DNA of 64,000 nucleotides from Butyrivibrio sp. Su6 (GTDB lineage Bacteria; Bacillota; Clostridia; Lachnospirales; Lachnospiraceae), in contig NZ_FNUR01000010.1 in assembly GCF_900108105.1 (NCBI RefSeq), positions 97,327 to 161,326 of the forward strand, read 5' to 3'. The notes beneath the pieces were generated by a model, which made no database searches, was not told where the DNA came from, and was given only the letters and a program-made list of their open reading frames with translations. Shown here in pieces: positions 1-8,775 of the stretch. A program made the position numbers and the translations under genes. Each line of letters opens with the position of its first letter. The stretch's first letter is position 1.

Positions 1-1
1 T

Positions 2-1357
2 GTAGATATCTTTTTGATAGCTTTTGTTTATTTCATTGAAAAGATAGTCTATGGCAATTATTTGCGAGAGGGGACTTATCTGAAGTGTTTTGCTTTGGTA
101 ATTGTCTTCGGAGTCGTATATATCCTGGCTAATAAAGAAGCCAGGATTTATAATGTCACATTGTTTTTCTATATGGACAGATTTTGGAAGATACTTACCA
201 AGTCATGGATTCTTGCATCTATAACAACAATAGTGTTTATGTATGTTTACAATCCGGGACTTGGAGCCAGAAGATTCCATTTGCATTACCTTTTGTTCAC
301 TTACATAGCAATATGCCTGAACATGATAGTGAGCAGATTCCTGCAGATGGTAACTACTACATACAAAGCGCCAAGAGCGGCGTATGTTGGCACTTTTGAG
401 GAATTTGAGAAGTTTAACTATTTCCTGAATAAGACAAGCATGAAGATAGAAAATGTCGGATATATTTTGGAAAAAGGAGAACTAGAAAACAGAGTATTCA
501 ATGTTTTGGGAAATCTGTCAGATCTTGAAAATATTATCAGAAATTATGAGATTGATCAGATATATTTCATGCAGCATACAGATGATAATCTGGCGCAGAT
601 CCATGAGTATGTAGATATCTGTCTTGAAATGGGAGTCACAGTCAAGGTTGTTATCGATGCTGACGGACATCACCTTATGAACAGGCCAAACAGTTTTGTA
701 AGCTCAGTTGGAACATATCCGCTTATCACATATCACACAGTAACCCTTAACACATATGAGCAGCTTGTGAAAAGACTTATGGATATATTCGTGAGCGTTG
801 TAGGAATTATAATAACTTCCCCTATAATGCTGGCTACGGCAATCGCAATAAAGCTTGATTCAAAAGGACCTGTTTTGTTTAGGCAAAAAAGAGTCGGACA
901 AAATGGAAGAACCTTTGAAATATATAAATTCAGAAGCATGTGTGTTGATGCAGAGAAAAAGAAGGAAGAACTTCTATCGCAGAACGAGATGGACGGGTTC
1001 ATGTTTAAGATAAAAGATGATCCAAGAGTCACAAAGGTAGGCAGATTCATTAGAAAGACCAGTATTGATGAGCTTCCACAATTTTTTAATGTTTTAAAGG
1101 GAGATATGAGTGTTGTGGGCACAAGACCACCGACAGTAGATGAAGTATCAAAGTACGAGAGGGGACAGTGGCGCAGGATCAGCATTAAGCCGGGGATAAC
1201 AGGAATGTGGCAGATCAGCGGTCGAAGCAATATCACAGATTTTGATGAGGTTGTTCAGCTTGATCTGAAATATATAGATAACTGGAGCATTTTAACTGAT
1301 ATACAAATAATACTAAAGACAGTAGGGGTTTTGTTCAAAAGAAAGGGAGCATACTAA
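2..1357 (+). CDS. Polyprenyl-phosphate sugar-1-phosphate transferase (EPS initiating enzyme), 5' partial
   Basis: This membrane enzyme would start a polysaccharide repeat unit by moving a sugar phosphate from a nucleotide sugar to undecaprenyl phosphate. The reading frame is open back to the window edge and there is no convincing start, so the N-terminus is cut off. The visible 447 residues hold the last part of a membrane-spanning N-terminal region, a Rossmann-like middle domain (about residues 115-235) and the C-terminal bacterial sugar transferase domain from about residue 252. That domain starts with KRLMDIFVS, has a hydrophobic hairpin, then LFRQKRVGQNGRTFEIYKFRSM and later TSIDELPQFFNVLKGDMSVVGTRP-type motifs of the PglC/WbaP core, and ends with KPGITGMWQISGR. 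These motifs are strongly conserved in the family. It heads the polysaccharide gene train seen here. The sugar cannot be told from sequence. Confidence 0.9.
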   Translation, partial: VDIFLIAFVYFIEKIVYGNYLREGTYLKCFALVIVFGVVYILANKEARIYNVTLFFYMDRFWKILTKSWILASITTIVFMYVYNPGLGARRFHLHYLLFTYIAICLNMIVSRFLQMVTTTYKAPRAAYVGTFEEFEKFNYFLNKTSMKIENVGYILEKGELENRVFNVLGNLSDLENIIRNYEIDQIYFMQHTDDNLAQIHEYVDICLEMGVTVKVVIDADGHHLMNRPNSFVSSVGTYPLITYHTVTLNTYEQLVKRLMDIFVSVVGIIITSPIMLATAIAIKLDSKGPVLFRQKRVGQNGRTFEIYKFRSMCVDAEKKKEELLSQNEMDGFMFKIKDDPRVTKVGRFIRKTSIDELPQFFNVLKGDMSVVGTRPPTVDEVSKYERGQWRRISIKPGITGMWQISGRSNITDFDEVVQLDLKYIDNWSILTDIQIILKTVGVLFKRKGAY

Positions 1358-1370
1358 GGGAGGCAAAGGA

Positions 1371-1637
1371 ATGTTTGACAGAAGTGATGTTATAAAGTTG
1401 AAAAAAGACATTAATGTTACGGATCTTTCCGGTGAGAAAGTAATGATTGATTTTGATTCCGGGAAATACTTCATGATAAAGGGGTCAGGAAATGATATCT
1501 GGGACCTTATTCAGGAAGACATAACTGTTGAAGAAATCATAAAAAAGCTCTTGGCAGAATATGATGTGTCGGAAGAAGAATGTGAAAAATCAGTCCTGGA
1601 GTTTTTGGGGAAACTACAGGAATTTAGTTTTATCTGA
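1371..1637 (+). CDS. PqqD-family peptide chaperone, lasso B1-like RiPP recognition element
   Basis: An 88-residue stand-alone PqqD-fold protein. In known RiPP pathways such proteins bind the leader peptide and hand it to the peptidase and cyclase; in lasso pathways this is protein B1. Visible family marks are the basic start followed by DIDF-type strand text (MIDFDSGKYFMIKGSGNDIWDL), then two helices (ITVEEIIKKLLAEYDVSEEE) and a final short helix. It starts 13 bases after the sugar transferase behind a GGGAGG ribosome site. It would be odd as a PQQ gene because no other pqq gene is present, while B2-like, C-like and kinase genes lie further along the same train (16883, 27481, 26555). Assignment to PqqD is firm; the partner role is inference. 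Confidence 0.82.
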   Translation: MFDRSDVIKLKKDINVTDLSGEKVMIDFDSGKYFMIKGSGNDIWDLIQEDITVEEIIKKLLAEYDVSEEECEKSVLEFLGKLQEFSFI

Positions 1638-1664
1638 ATGTGGAAGTAGGGGAGATTTTAAATA

Positions 1665-3077
1665 ATGCTAAAGATAATATTGCAGAATTTTCATTTGGAA
1701 AAAGTTTTTTGGATCATTATATCGAAATTGAAGTTTATAATTTTGGTTGGTCTTATATGCGGAGTCATAACCGGAGCAGTGTCTATGTTTATGCGCGAAG
1801 ACACATATATGGCTCAAATATCTTTGTATGTGTATGCAAATCCTGATTATATCAATGATAATGGAATCAATATTTCTACTTCTGATATAACATCTGCATC
1901 AACACTTCTTAACAGTTATACCCAGATTCTAAAGAGTGACAGCTTTCTTAACTCTGTCATAGAAGAAGCTGAATTGAACACGGCATATTATAACGCCAAT
2001 GTTCTGAGGAGGGAGATCACATCTTCTGCTGTGGGTGGAACTGCCGTGTTTAAAATTTTTGTATCTGACAGTAACCCCTATAACGCCATGCTGATTGCAA
2101 ACACAATAGGTAAGCTCGCTCCTCAAAAAATAATCAGTATAGTAAAGTCCGGTGGCATTGAGGTGCTGGATGAAGCTGTTTTGCCGACTCAGCCTTCTGA
2201 ATCAACTAACATAATTGTCTTTGCAGCTATTGGTGTTTTTGGAGGCGCAGTATTGGCTACACTTGTATTTCTTTTTATCGGATTTAGAGATACGAGGTAC
2301 AGACGTGTCTATGAAGTTACTGACATGTTCAATATCCCGATACTTGGTACAGTTCCGCAAATTGATGAAAAGAAGGAAAACGGCGCACCAGATATTCTTC
2401 TCAATGAGAAAAGCCCTTTTGTTTTAAAGGAGGCATATAACGATATTCGCACAAACCTGGTCTTTGCGGGAAAAAATGAAAAGTGCCCTGTATTTGCAGT
2501 TACAGGTGCAGATTACGATGAAGGTAAAACTACAAGTAGTATTAATATAGCAATTGCTTTTTCCATGATGGGGAAGAAAACTCTCCTTATAGATGCTGAT
2601 TTAAGAAACGGAAATATAGCGCAGGAGTTGAATATAGAACAATCTTCAGGACTTAGTGAATTTCTTTCAGGAAAAAAAGAAATCAGAATTGTTCCAAATG
2701 CACTAGAAAATCTGGATGTGATCACTTCCGGAGAATATCCGCTTAATCCCACAGAATTGTTGATTGGTAAAAAGTGGATGGGACTAATAAATGAGTTAAA
2801 AGAAAAGTATGAGATGATTATTATAGATACTCCTTCAATTGGAATAGTTACTGATGGAATAGAAGTAGTTAATGTAGCGACAGCCTTTATAGTTGTAATC
2901 AGAGAGTTACTTACCAAATTTGAAAGAGAAGAGATGATCATACGAAGACTTGAAGCTGTTGATGCCAATATATGCGGTTTTGTATACAACGGTATTTCTG
3001 TAAAATCAGAAGATTACAATCATAAAGATTATGTGAATGGTGGAGAGTATGGTAAGCGTAATAGTGCCGGTGTATAA
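1665..3077 (+). CDS. Wzz/CpsCD-type chain-length regulator fused to tyrosine autokinase
   Basis: A 470-residue BY-kinase that would control polysaccharide chain length and export. The N-terminal half is a Wzz-like domain with a membrane segment at about residues 19-42 and a second at about 185-206. The C-terminal half is a P-loop tyrosine kinase: DEGKTT Walker A near residue 285, LLIDADLRNG (A') and MIIIDTPS (Walker B). The tail carries three tyrosines (Y451, Y456, Y462), the usual autophosphorylation cluster. Firmicutes more often split this into CpsC and CpsD, so the single-chain form is worth noting but not rare. The start is the ATG eight bases after GGGGAG; an upstream out-of-frame ORF is a shadow. 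Confidence 0.9.
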   Translation: MLKIILQNFHLEKVFWIIISKLKFIILVGLICGVITGAVSMFMREDTYMAQISLYVYANPDYINDNGINISTSDITSASTLLNSYTQILKSDSFLNSVIEEAELNTAYYNANVLRREITSSAVGGTAVFKIFVSDSNPYNAMLIANTIGKLAPQKIISIVKSGGIEVLDEAVLPTQPSESTNIIVFAAIGVFGGAVLATLVFLFIGFRDTRYRRVYEVTDMFNIPILGTVPQIDEKKENGAPDILLNEKSPFVLKEAYNDIRTNLVFAGKNEKCPVFAVTGADYDEGKTTSSINIAIAFSMMGKKTLLIDADLRNGNIAQELNIEQSSGLSEFLSGKKEIRIVPNALENLDVITSGEYPLNPTELLIGKKWMGLINELKEKYEMIIIDTPSIGIVTDGIEVVNVATAFIVVIRELLTKFEREEMIIRRLEAVDANICGFVYNGISVKSEDYNHKDYVNGGEYGKRNSAGV

Positions 3078-4047
3078 CACTGAGAAGTATCTTAGAAGAT
3101 GCATGGATGCTTTAGTTGGACAGACGTTAGATCATGATCTTTTGGAGATTGTAGTAGTCAATGACGGGTCAACAGATGGCTCTCTTGAAATCCTGAATGA
3201 ATACAGTGAGAAATATCCGCACATTGTAAAGATTTTTTCAAAAGAAAACGGTGGGCAGGCAAGCGCCAGAAATCTGGGGATAGAGAAAGCAAGCGGAGAA
3301 TATGTAGGATTTGCGGATTCTGATGATCATGTTGATACTACAATGTTCGAGAAACTTTATAAAGCTGCTACAGATAATGATGCGGATATTGTGGAATGCC
3401 ACTATCACAGTATGCTTGAGCTTACTGAAGATGGACCTGATGGATTGCCTCTATATAAGGAGATAGGAACAAGAGGAACTATCAAATCACATGGTGACAG
3501 CAGAGAACTATTTTTTGATCCTCAGGTATCGCCATGGAATAAGCTATATAAAAAGAAAATACTTATAGATAATAGTATCCGCTTTCCTGAAGGCATGATC
3601 TATGAGGATACAGCTTTTTATGTAAAAGTGCTTCCTTACATAAAGAAACAGATTTATGTTGATGAAAAACTTGTCTATTATAGCGTCAGAAAAAATTCTA
3701 CGATGACTTCAAATCAAGGGAAAAGAGTTGGGGATATATTGTTGGTCATAGACGATATTTTGAATTATTACAAGGATAATGATTTATACAACTCTTATAA
3801 AGATGAACTTGAATATTTTTGTGTGAAAATACTATTTTGCAGTAATTTCAGCAGGATAGGAAGAGTGGAAAGCAACGATTTAAGAAAAGAACTTTTAAAA
3901 AAATCTTTTGATTATGCGAGATCCATATTTCCTGATTACAGGCAGAATAAGTATTTTACCGGAAAGATTGGGGTATATATCAAATCTGTAAACAGGTTGG
4001 ATTATGGCATATATTCAAAAATATTATCAAAGGTAATGATCGGATGA
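3049..4047 (+). CDS. GT2 family glycosyltransferase
   Basis: A 332-residue cytoplasmic inverting glycosyltransferase that adds one sugar to the growing repeat unit. It opens with MVSVIVPVYNTEKYL, has the nucleotide-binding VVVNDGSTDGS strand and the DXD-type FADSDDHVD motif around residue 95. The frame is open upstream to an ATG at 3037; I prefer the ATG at 3049 because the family begins at this point and GGTGGAG precedes it. The gene overlaps the end of the tyrosine kinase gene, so the two are translationally coupled. Donor and acceptor sugars are unknown. Confidence 0.88.
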   Translation: MVSVIVPVYNTEKYLRRCMDALVGQTLDHDLLEIVVVNDGSTDGSLEILNEYSEKYPHIVKIFSKENGGQASARNLGIEKASGEYVGFADSDDHVDTTMFEKLYKAATDNDADIVECHYHSMLELTEDGPDGLPLYKEIGTRGTIKSHGDSRELFFDPQVSPWNKLYKKKILIDNSIRFPEGMIYEDTAFYVKVLPYIKKQIYVDEKLVYYSVRKNSTMTSNQGKRVGDILLVIDDILNYYKDNDLYNSYKDELEYFCVKILFCSNFSRIGRVESNDLRKELLKKSFDYARSIFPDYRQNKYFTGKIGVYIKSVNRLDYGIYSKILSKVMIG

Positions 4048-4994
4048 ATAGAAAAATATCTGTGGCCATAGCTACTTATAATGGCGAAAAGTATATATCA
4101 GACCAGCTAAAATCGATAATAGATCAGACAATGCCTGTGAATGAAGTAATAATTCAGGATGATATCTCAAAAGATAACACTGTAGCAGTAATAGAAAAGT
4201 TTATAGAGCAAAACAGACTGCAGGATAGATTCAAAGTGTCGGTCAATAAATGTAATCTTGGTTATGCATCAAATTTTATAACTGCTTTAAAACAAACAAC
4301 AGGCGATTACGTCTTTTTTTGTGATCAGGATGATATCTGGATCAAAGATCGGGTGGAAAAGATGGTAGAAGTAATGGAAAACCACCCTGAGATTGGGCTT
4401 CTTGGATCTGAGTTTGAACCATTTAAAAGTACTTTGGATGCGCCTGACGTTCCGGCCTGGGAGCTAAAGAAATTCAAAAATGATGATAGTTTAGAAAAAC
4501 TTGAGTTTAATTCTGAAAACATATTTATCGGATGCCAGGGCTGCACAATGTTGATGAGAAGAGAATTTCTGGACAGAATCAGCACCTATTGGTATGAAGG
4601 GTGGGCTCATGACGAGTATGTCTGGAAGCTTGCTCTTGCAGGTGATGAACTTTATTTCTTTCATAAGGTTACAATAAAAAGACGCCTTCATTCAGATAAT
4701 GTAACGCTTCATAAGGAGCATGAAAAAGAAAAACGTCTCAAATACCTGACGGATCTGAAAAAAAGTCATGAGCAGACGATTTATTATTTGGATAAGGACT
4801 GCAGAGATGGGCAAAATGACGCAGAAATCAACAGAAGGATCAGTATTTTGAAAAAGCATGTATCAGCGACTGAAATGAGAGTTGGACTGATAAATGAAAG
4901 AAAACTGCTTAACACTTTTAGATTATTAGGATATGTAGATTGTTATCATAAGGCCAGATCAATACCTGTAGAACTATTGATGGCTTTTAAATAG
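4044..4994 (+). CDS. GT2 family glycosyltransferase, rhamnosyltransferase-like
   Basis: A 316-residue glycosyltransferase starting in an ATGA overlap with the previous gene. It begins RKISVAIATYNGEKYISDQLKSI, has IIQDDISKDNT in the nucleotide site and FFCDQDDIW as its DXD-type motif. The CDQDDIW variant is typical of the rhamnosyltransferase-like branch of GT2 (RfbF/RgpB type), but sugar specificity is inference. A C-terminal helical tail after about residue 230 is basic and probably contacts the membrane. Confidence 0.87.
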   Translation: MNRKISVAIATYNGEKYISDQLKSIIDQTMPVNEVIIQDDISKDNTVAVIEKFIEQNRLQDRFKVSVNKCNLGYASNFITALKQTTGDYVFFCDQDDIWIKDRVEKMVEVMENHPEIGLLGSEFEPFKSTLDAPDVPAWELKKFKNDDSLEKLEFNSENIFIGCQGCTMLMRREFLDRISTYWYEGWAHDEYVWKLALAGDELYFFHKVTIKRRLHSDNVTLHKEHEKEKRLKYLTDLKKSHEQTIYYLDKDCRDGQNDAEINRRISILKKHVSATEMRVGLINERKLLNTFRLLGYVDCYHKARSIPVELLMAFK

Positions 4995-4997
4995 AAA

Positions 4998-6377
4998 ATG
5001 AGTAATATTAAGACTTTAAATAATGAGAAAAGTAAATATTTCAAGGCTCCAAGAGAACGGGTTATTTTTTACAGATGTTCTCTGTTATATATTTTTGCTT
5101 TATATATAATGCCACCATATTTTGGACTTGAAAATCCTCTGTTTGACCTGACTGTTGTCAGAGTTGTGATAATTGCTTTGTTATGTGCAATAGCCTTTGA
5201 TTATCAAAGAAGTACTGATTTTGTTGATGTTGTACTTAAACAGAAGATGACATGGGTACTATTTCCGTATGTTTTTGTTGTTTTTTACACAATGGTGCTC
5301 AGGGTAGACTTCAATGCTTTTTTCAACCCATTTATTGACATTTTGTGCATGTACCTCTTGATATATGTGATCAAAGACTGCGTTGGAGTAGATAAAACGT
5401 TAAAGATGTTAATTGCGTTTTTGTATATTCTGGTCATTTTGGGGATAGAAGAGTCAATAACAACGGTATCGCCATTTTCATATCTGGTTACCCTTGATGG
5501 GATTTATACCGGACGATATATAAGAGGCGGGCATTATAGAATAATGGGAAATTGCATTCATTCACTTGGTTATGGACTACTGTTGATGAGTGCCATGCCT
5601 CTGGCAGGGTATGACATAAAAGAGAAAACCTTTAATGTCTACAGGAGGCCGCTATTACTGTTTGGCATTATTGCCAATGTTTTTTTAACAGGATCAAGAT
5701 CAAGTCTTGGAGTTGTTTTTTTGTGCTATGGAATGATGTTTATTCTCTCTGACAGGAAATATTTAAAGAGAAATTGTCTGTATACTTTTGCGGGAATTAT
5801 TGTAGGGGCAGGTATTATAGTCCTTCTGCAGCCTACAGGTGCAGGCAAATACATAATGCTTCAGATTACAAGTCTTGTAGATACGATCTTTAATACATCA
5901 TTTTCAGTGAAGTATGGTGCAAACCTCGAGCAGCTTGGGCAAAGTGCTGCATATAGAGACTTGTTAAAAAAAGTATTTAAGGTTAAATGGCTTAATCCGG
6001 TTTTGGGGATAGGCAGGAAAAGAGCTTTCCTTTGCGAAATTGACGGACTTGTTGTTGCATCAATAGATAGCTTTTATATTGCCGATTATATCAGATACGC
6101 ATACCCTGGAATGATCTCATACATTGTTTATCTTGTGTATATGGGTGTGGTGATGCTTAAAGATATGATAAGGACAAGGTCTGCACTCATAAGGACATTA
6201 TTTATTGGGGCAGTGAGTTACTGTGTGCATCTGTATATTGCTGATTCTTTAATGACAATGAAGTATCTTTATGTACTGTTCACTATATATATATGCTGCG
6301 ATAAAACACCGTATGTAGCTGCTGAAAAGTCAAGGTACTTTAAGAAGAGGAAATCCAGGTATGTTAAAAAGGGATAA
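4998..6377 (+). CDS. Wzy-like O-antigen/EPS polymerase, polytopic membrane protein
   Basis: A 459-residue protein with about ten to twelve hydrophobic segments, starting three bases after the previous stop. The segment FLTGSRSSLGVVFLCYG near residue 235 resembles the conserved loop of the Wzy/WaaL O-antigen ligase/polymerase superfamily, followed by a large external loop (about residues 285-365). In this setting it would join lipid-linked repeat units outside the membrane. Sequence conservation in this family is low, so the call rests on topology and neighbours. The extreme C-terminus is strongly basic. Confidence 0.75.
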   Translation: MSNIKTLNNEKSKYFKAPRERVIFYRCSLLYIFALYIMPPYFGLENPLFDLTVVRVVIIALLCAIAFDYQRSTDFVDVVLKQKMTWVLFPYVFVVFYTMVLRVDFNAFFNPFIDILCMYLLIYVIKDCVGVDKTLKMLIAFLYILVILGIEESITTVSPFSYLVTLDGIYTGRYIRGGHYRIMGNCIHSLGYGLLLMSAMPLAGYDIKEKTFNVYRRPLLLFGIIANVFLTGSRSSLGVVFLCYGMMFILSDRKYLKRNCLYTFAGIIVGAGIIVLLQPTGAGKYIMLQITSLVDTIFNTSFSVKYGANLEQLGQSAAYRDLLKKVFKVKWLNPVLGIGRKRAFLCEIDGLVVASIDSFYIADYIRYAYPGMISYIVYLVYMGVVMLKDMIRTRSALIRTLFIGAVSYCVHLYIADSLMTMKYLYVLFTIYICCDKTPYVAAEKSRYFKKRKSRYVKKG

Positions 6378-7308
6378 CAAGATTATAAACAGAGCAAAAG
6401 ACGGAATGCTTCTGGGAACAATATATGATCAGATAATGCTTAAAGTAAAGTACAATGTGCCCAAAATGCATTTTTTGTATGGAGTTATGGTCGGGCAGAA
6501 GCACAGGATGCTTTACTATAAGAAATTCAGAAAAAAATATTATTCTAAATGTATTTTGGAGAGACCCTGGGAGATGCGTGCAAAAGAAAATAAAACTGAC
6601 GTTGTGTGGAGTTTGTGGCTTCAGGGAATTGATAATGCTCCGGATATAGTAAAGAAGTGCGTTGACAGTCAGAAAAAATATATGCCTGACAAGAAAATAA
6701 TTGTTCTGGATGAATCTACTATTCATGATTATGTGACGCTTCCTGATTACATAGAAAAAAAGTGGAAAGAGGGAATAATTGGAAATGCGCAGTACAGTGA
6801 TCTGGTAAGGAATGAACTCCTGATAAAATATGGAGGATATTGGATTGATTCGACAGTCCTGCTTACTGACAACAAAATCATAAGATATATCGATTCAGTA
6901 CCTTTTTTTATGTTCAGTTTCTATTATTTTGGTTTCAATCCCGAGATAATGCAGCTTAATAACTGGTTCATACACAGTACGACCAATAACAATATTATTT
7001 GCCTGCTTCAAAAGATGCTTTTGGAATATTGGAAAGATCATGACAGATGCGTAAACTACTTTATTTATCAGATCTTTGAATCTATAGCAAATGAGTTCTA
7101 TTTTGAAGAATTCAGGCAAATGCCTGTTTTAAGTCAGGCACAGGCACATTTGCTCGCATCATATATATACGATGATTTTGATGAATTCAAATATGACTTT
7201 TTGAAAGAAACAACAGGCGTACATAAGCTTAGTTACAGATTTGACCAGAAGAGATTAAAGAGGGAAGGAAACTTCTATGATGTCGTTATCAACAAAGGAA
7301 ATTACTGA
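6361..7308 (+). CDS. Capsular polysaccharide synthesis family glycosyltransferase (Caps_synth type)
   Basis: A 315-residue protein overlapping the polymerase gene by 17 bases. The central block VVWSLWLQGIDNAPDIV, then YSDLVRNELLIKYGGYWID with a following S-T, matches the capsular polysaccharide synthesis family (PF05704), distant relatives of GT32. The D-S-T at the end of this block stands where DXD enzymes bind metal. The role is transfer of one sugar to the repeat unit; which sugar is unknown. Confidence 0.8.
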   Translation: MLKRDNKIINRAKDGMLLGTIYDQIMLKVKYNVPKMHFLYGVMVGQKHRMLYYKKFRKKYYSKCILERPWEMRAKENKTDVVWSLWLQGIDNAPDIVKKCVDSQKKYMPDKKIIVLDESTIHDYVTLPDYIEKKWKEGIIGNAQYSDLVRNELLIKYGGYWIDSTVLLTDNKIIRYIDSVPFFMFSFYYFGFNPEIMQLNNWFIHSTTNNNIICLLQKMLLEYWKDHDRCVNYFIYQIFESIANEFYFEEFRQMPVLSQAQAHLLASYIYDDFDEFKYDFLKETTGVHKLSYRFDQKRLKREGNFYDVVINKGNY

Positions 7309-8182
7309 TGCCAGGAAATTAATAAATATAATTCCGGAAGAGGGAAACCGAATACCTAAGATAATCCATTATTGCTGGTTTGGAGGCAAACCACTACCGG
7401 AGGATCTGAAAAAATGCCTTGATACATGGGAAAAGCTTCATGGATATACCATCATGAGATGGGATGAATCAAACTGCACTTTTGATGAAAATGATTTTGT
7501 AAGGAATACATATAAAGACGGTCAGATAGGATTTATAGGTGATTATTACAGAGCGAAAGCAGTTTATGAATATGGTGGCATATATCTTGACACAGATGTA
7601 AAAGTAAAGAAAAGCTTTGATCCCCTGTTAAAGCATAAAGCTTTTTTAAATTTCATCTTTGATTGTTCTGTTGGCACGGCAATAATAGGAAGTGAAAAGC
7701 ACAATCCATTGTTTAAGGGAATCATGGATATGTATGATAACACGGTGTTTTTACCTGATGATGGCAGTATCAGTAAAAAATCATTCGAGTGCAAAGACGG
7801 AAAGATATATGTTCATGGATATGCTACCAGCAATTATTACTATACATATTACATACTCAAGCATTACCCGCAGTTTATGTTAAACAACACCTTTCAGGAT
7901 TTAGGTGATTTTGTCATTTATCCTAAAGAATTATTTGAAATCGGAACACTGACAGGACGTCACTTCGCAATACATTTGAATGCAGGTGTGTGGAGGTTGA
8001 AAGGTAGTGATGGCAGAAATGCCAAGAACAAGATAAAGGAATTAATAAGCCGCAATGAGAGAGTATTCGATTTTGTTCAGATTCTGGTCAGAAGAAAAAG
8101 ATATCGCATTTTGAATAAGAGTATTCCATTTTATGAGTATTCTATCGCTCAAAAGAATGGGGATGCTCTACCGGAGCTTTGA
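7277..8182 (+). CDS. GT32-like DXD glycosyltransferase
   Basis: A 301-residue retaining-type glycosyltransferase. It carries IPKIIHYCWFGGKPLP near residue 27 and IGDYYRAKAVYEYGGIYLDTD near residues 85-107, the two hallmark motifs of the Gly_transf_sug/DXD family (PF04488), with an intact D-T-D. The gene overlaps the previous one by 32 bases; ATGATG offers two adjacent starts. It is a distant relative of the preceding Caps_synth protein, so the pair may add neighbouring sugars. Confidence 0.85.
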   Translation: MMSLSTKEITDARKLINIIPEEGNRIPKIIHYCWFGGKPLPEDLKKCLDTWEKLHGYTIMRWDESNCTFDENDFVRNTYKDGQIGFIGDYYRAKAVYEYGGIYLDTDVKVKKSFDPLLKHKAFLNFIFDCSVGTAIIGSEKHNPLFKGIMDMYDNTVFLPDDGSISKKSFECKDGKIYVHGYATSNYYYTYYILKHYPQFMLNNTFQDLGDFVIYPKELFEIGTLTGRHFAIHLNAGVWRLKGSDGRNAKNKIKELISRNERVFDFVQILVRRKRYRILNKSIPFYEYSIAQKNGDALPEL

Positions 8183-8775
8183 CAATGATAAATGAATTTG
8201 CAAGATATTTCAGATGGCTTGTGATTGAGCAATTAGGCGGGCTGTATATAAGTCAGTTTCAATTTTTATTTATAATACTATGTTTGTTCATCATAGTGCC
8301 GGGATATGTTTTTCATGTGAAAAGAAAAGTTCCGTGGTCAAAAGTATTTCTCGTGTTTTTTACTGTGTATTATTTAGGAGTAATATTGCTGATCGCGATA
8401 ATAAGACGTGAACCGGGGTCAAGGAATGGAGGAATCGGGGTGTATTTTAACCTTGGTATTTCTCGTGGACACATATATTCATATATGTATACGGTTTATA
8501 GCCTGCTTAATATAGCTTTGTTTTTTCCGTGGGGACTATTGATTGTTTTATATAGAAAAAAAGATCCTTTGTTTCGTGCGGTGATCATGACAGTGCTTGT
8601 GGGCTTTATTACGAGTTTTGGGATAGAAATATTGCAGGCTTTGACAGGACGAGGAATTTTTGAGCTGACAGATCTTTTTACAAATGTTACAGGGACATTT
8701 GCCGGAGCTATGATCGGTGGAGTAATACAACGTTTTAGTATGAGGGTAAAGAAAAAAAATGAGTTTTCTGAATAA
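8179..8775 (+). CDS. VanZ-family membrane protein
   Basis: A 198-residue protein with about five hydrophobic segments. The second half fits the VanZ-like domain: short loops between segments, an NIALFFPWGLLI segment and the FGIEILQALTGRGIFELTDLFTN stretch followed by a glycine-rich GTFAGAMIGG membrane segment. VanZ proteins are linked to low-level teicoplanin resistance and are often found in cell-surface polysaccharide loci; the biochemical role is unknown. It starts in a 4-base overlap with the GT32-like gene. Confidence 0.8.
   Translation: MTMINEFARYFRWLVIEQLGGLYISQFQFLFIILCLFIIVPGYVFHVKRKVPWSKVFLVFFTVYYLGVILLIAIIRREPGSRNGGIGVYFNLGISRGHIYSYMYTVYSLLNIALFFPWGLLIVLYRKKDPLFRAVIMTVLVGFITSFGIEILQALTGRGIFELTDLFTNVTGTFAGAMIGGVIQRFSMRVKKKNEFSE

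Noticed and set aside
733..1236. 167-residue minus-strand ORF
   Set aside because: Complement of the conserved sugar transferase domain; no ribosome site and biased composition.
1371..1637. PqqD as part of a PQQ cofactor pathway
   Set aside because: No PqqA, B, C or E genes nearby; lasso-type partners are present instead.
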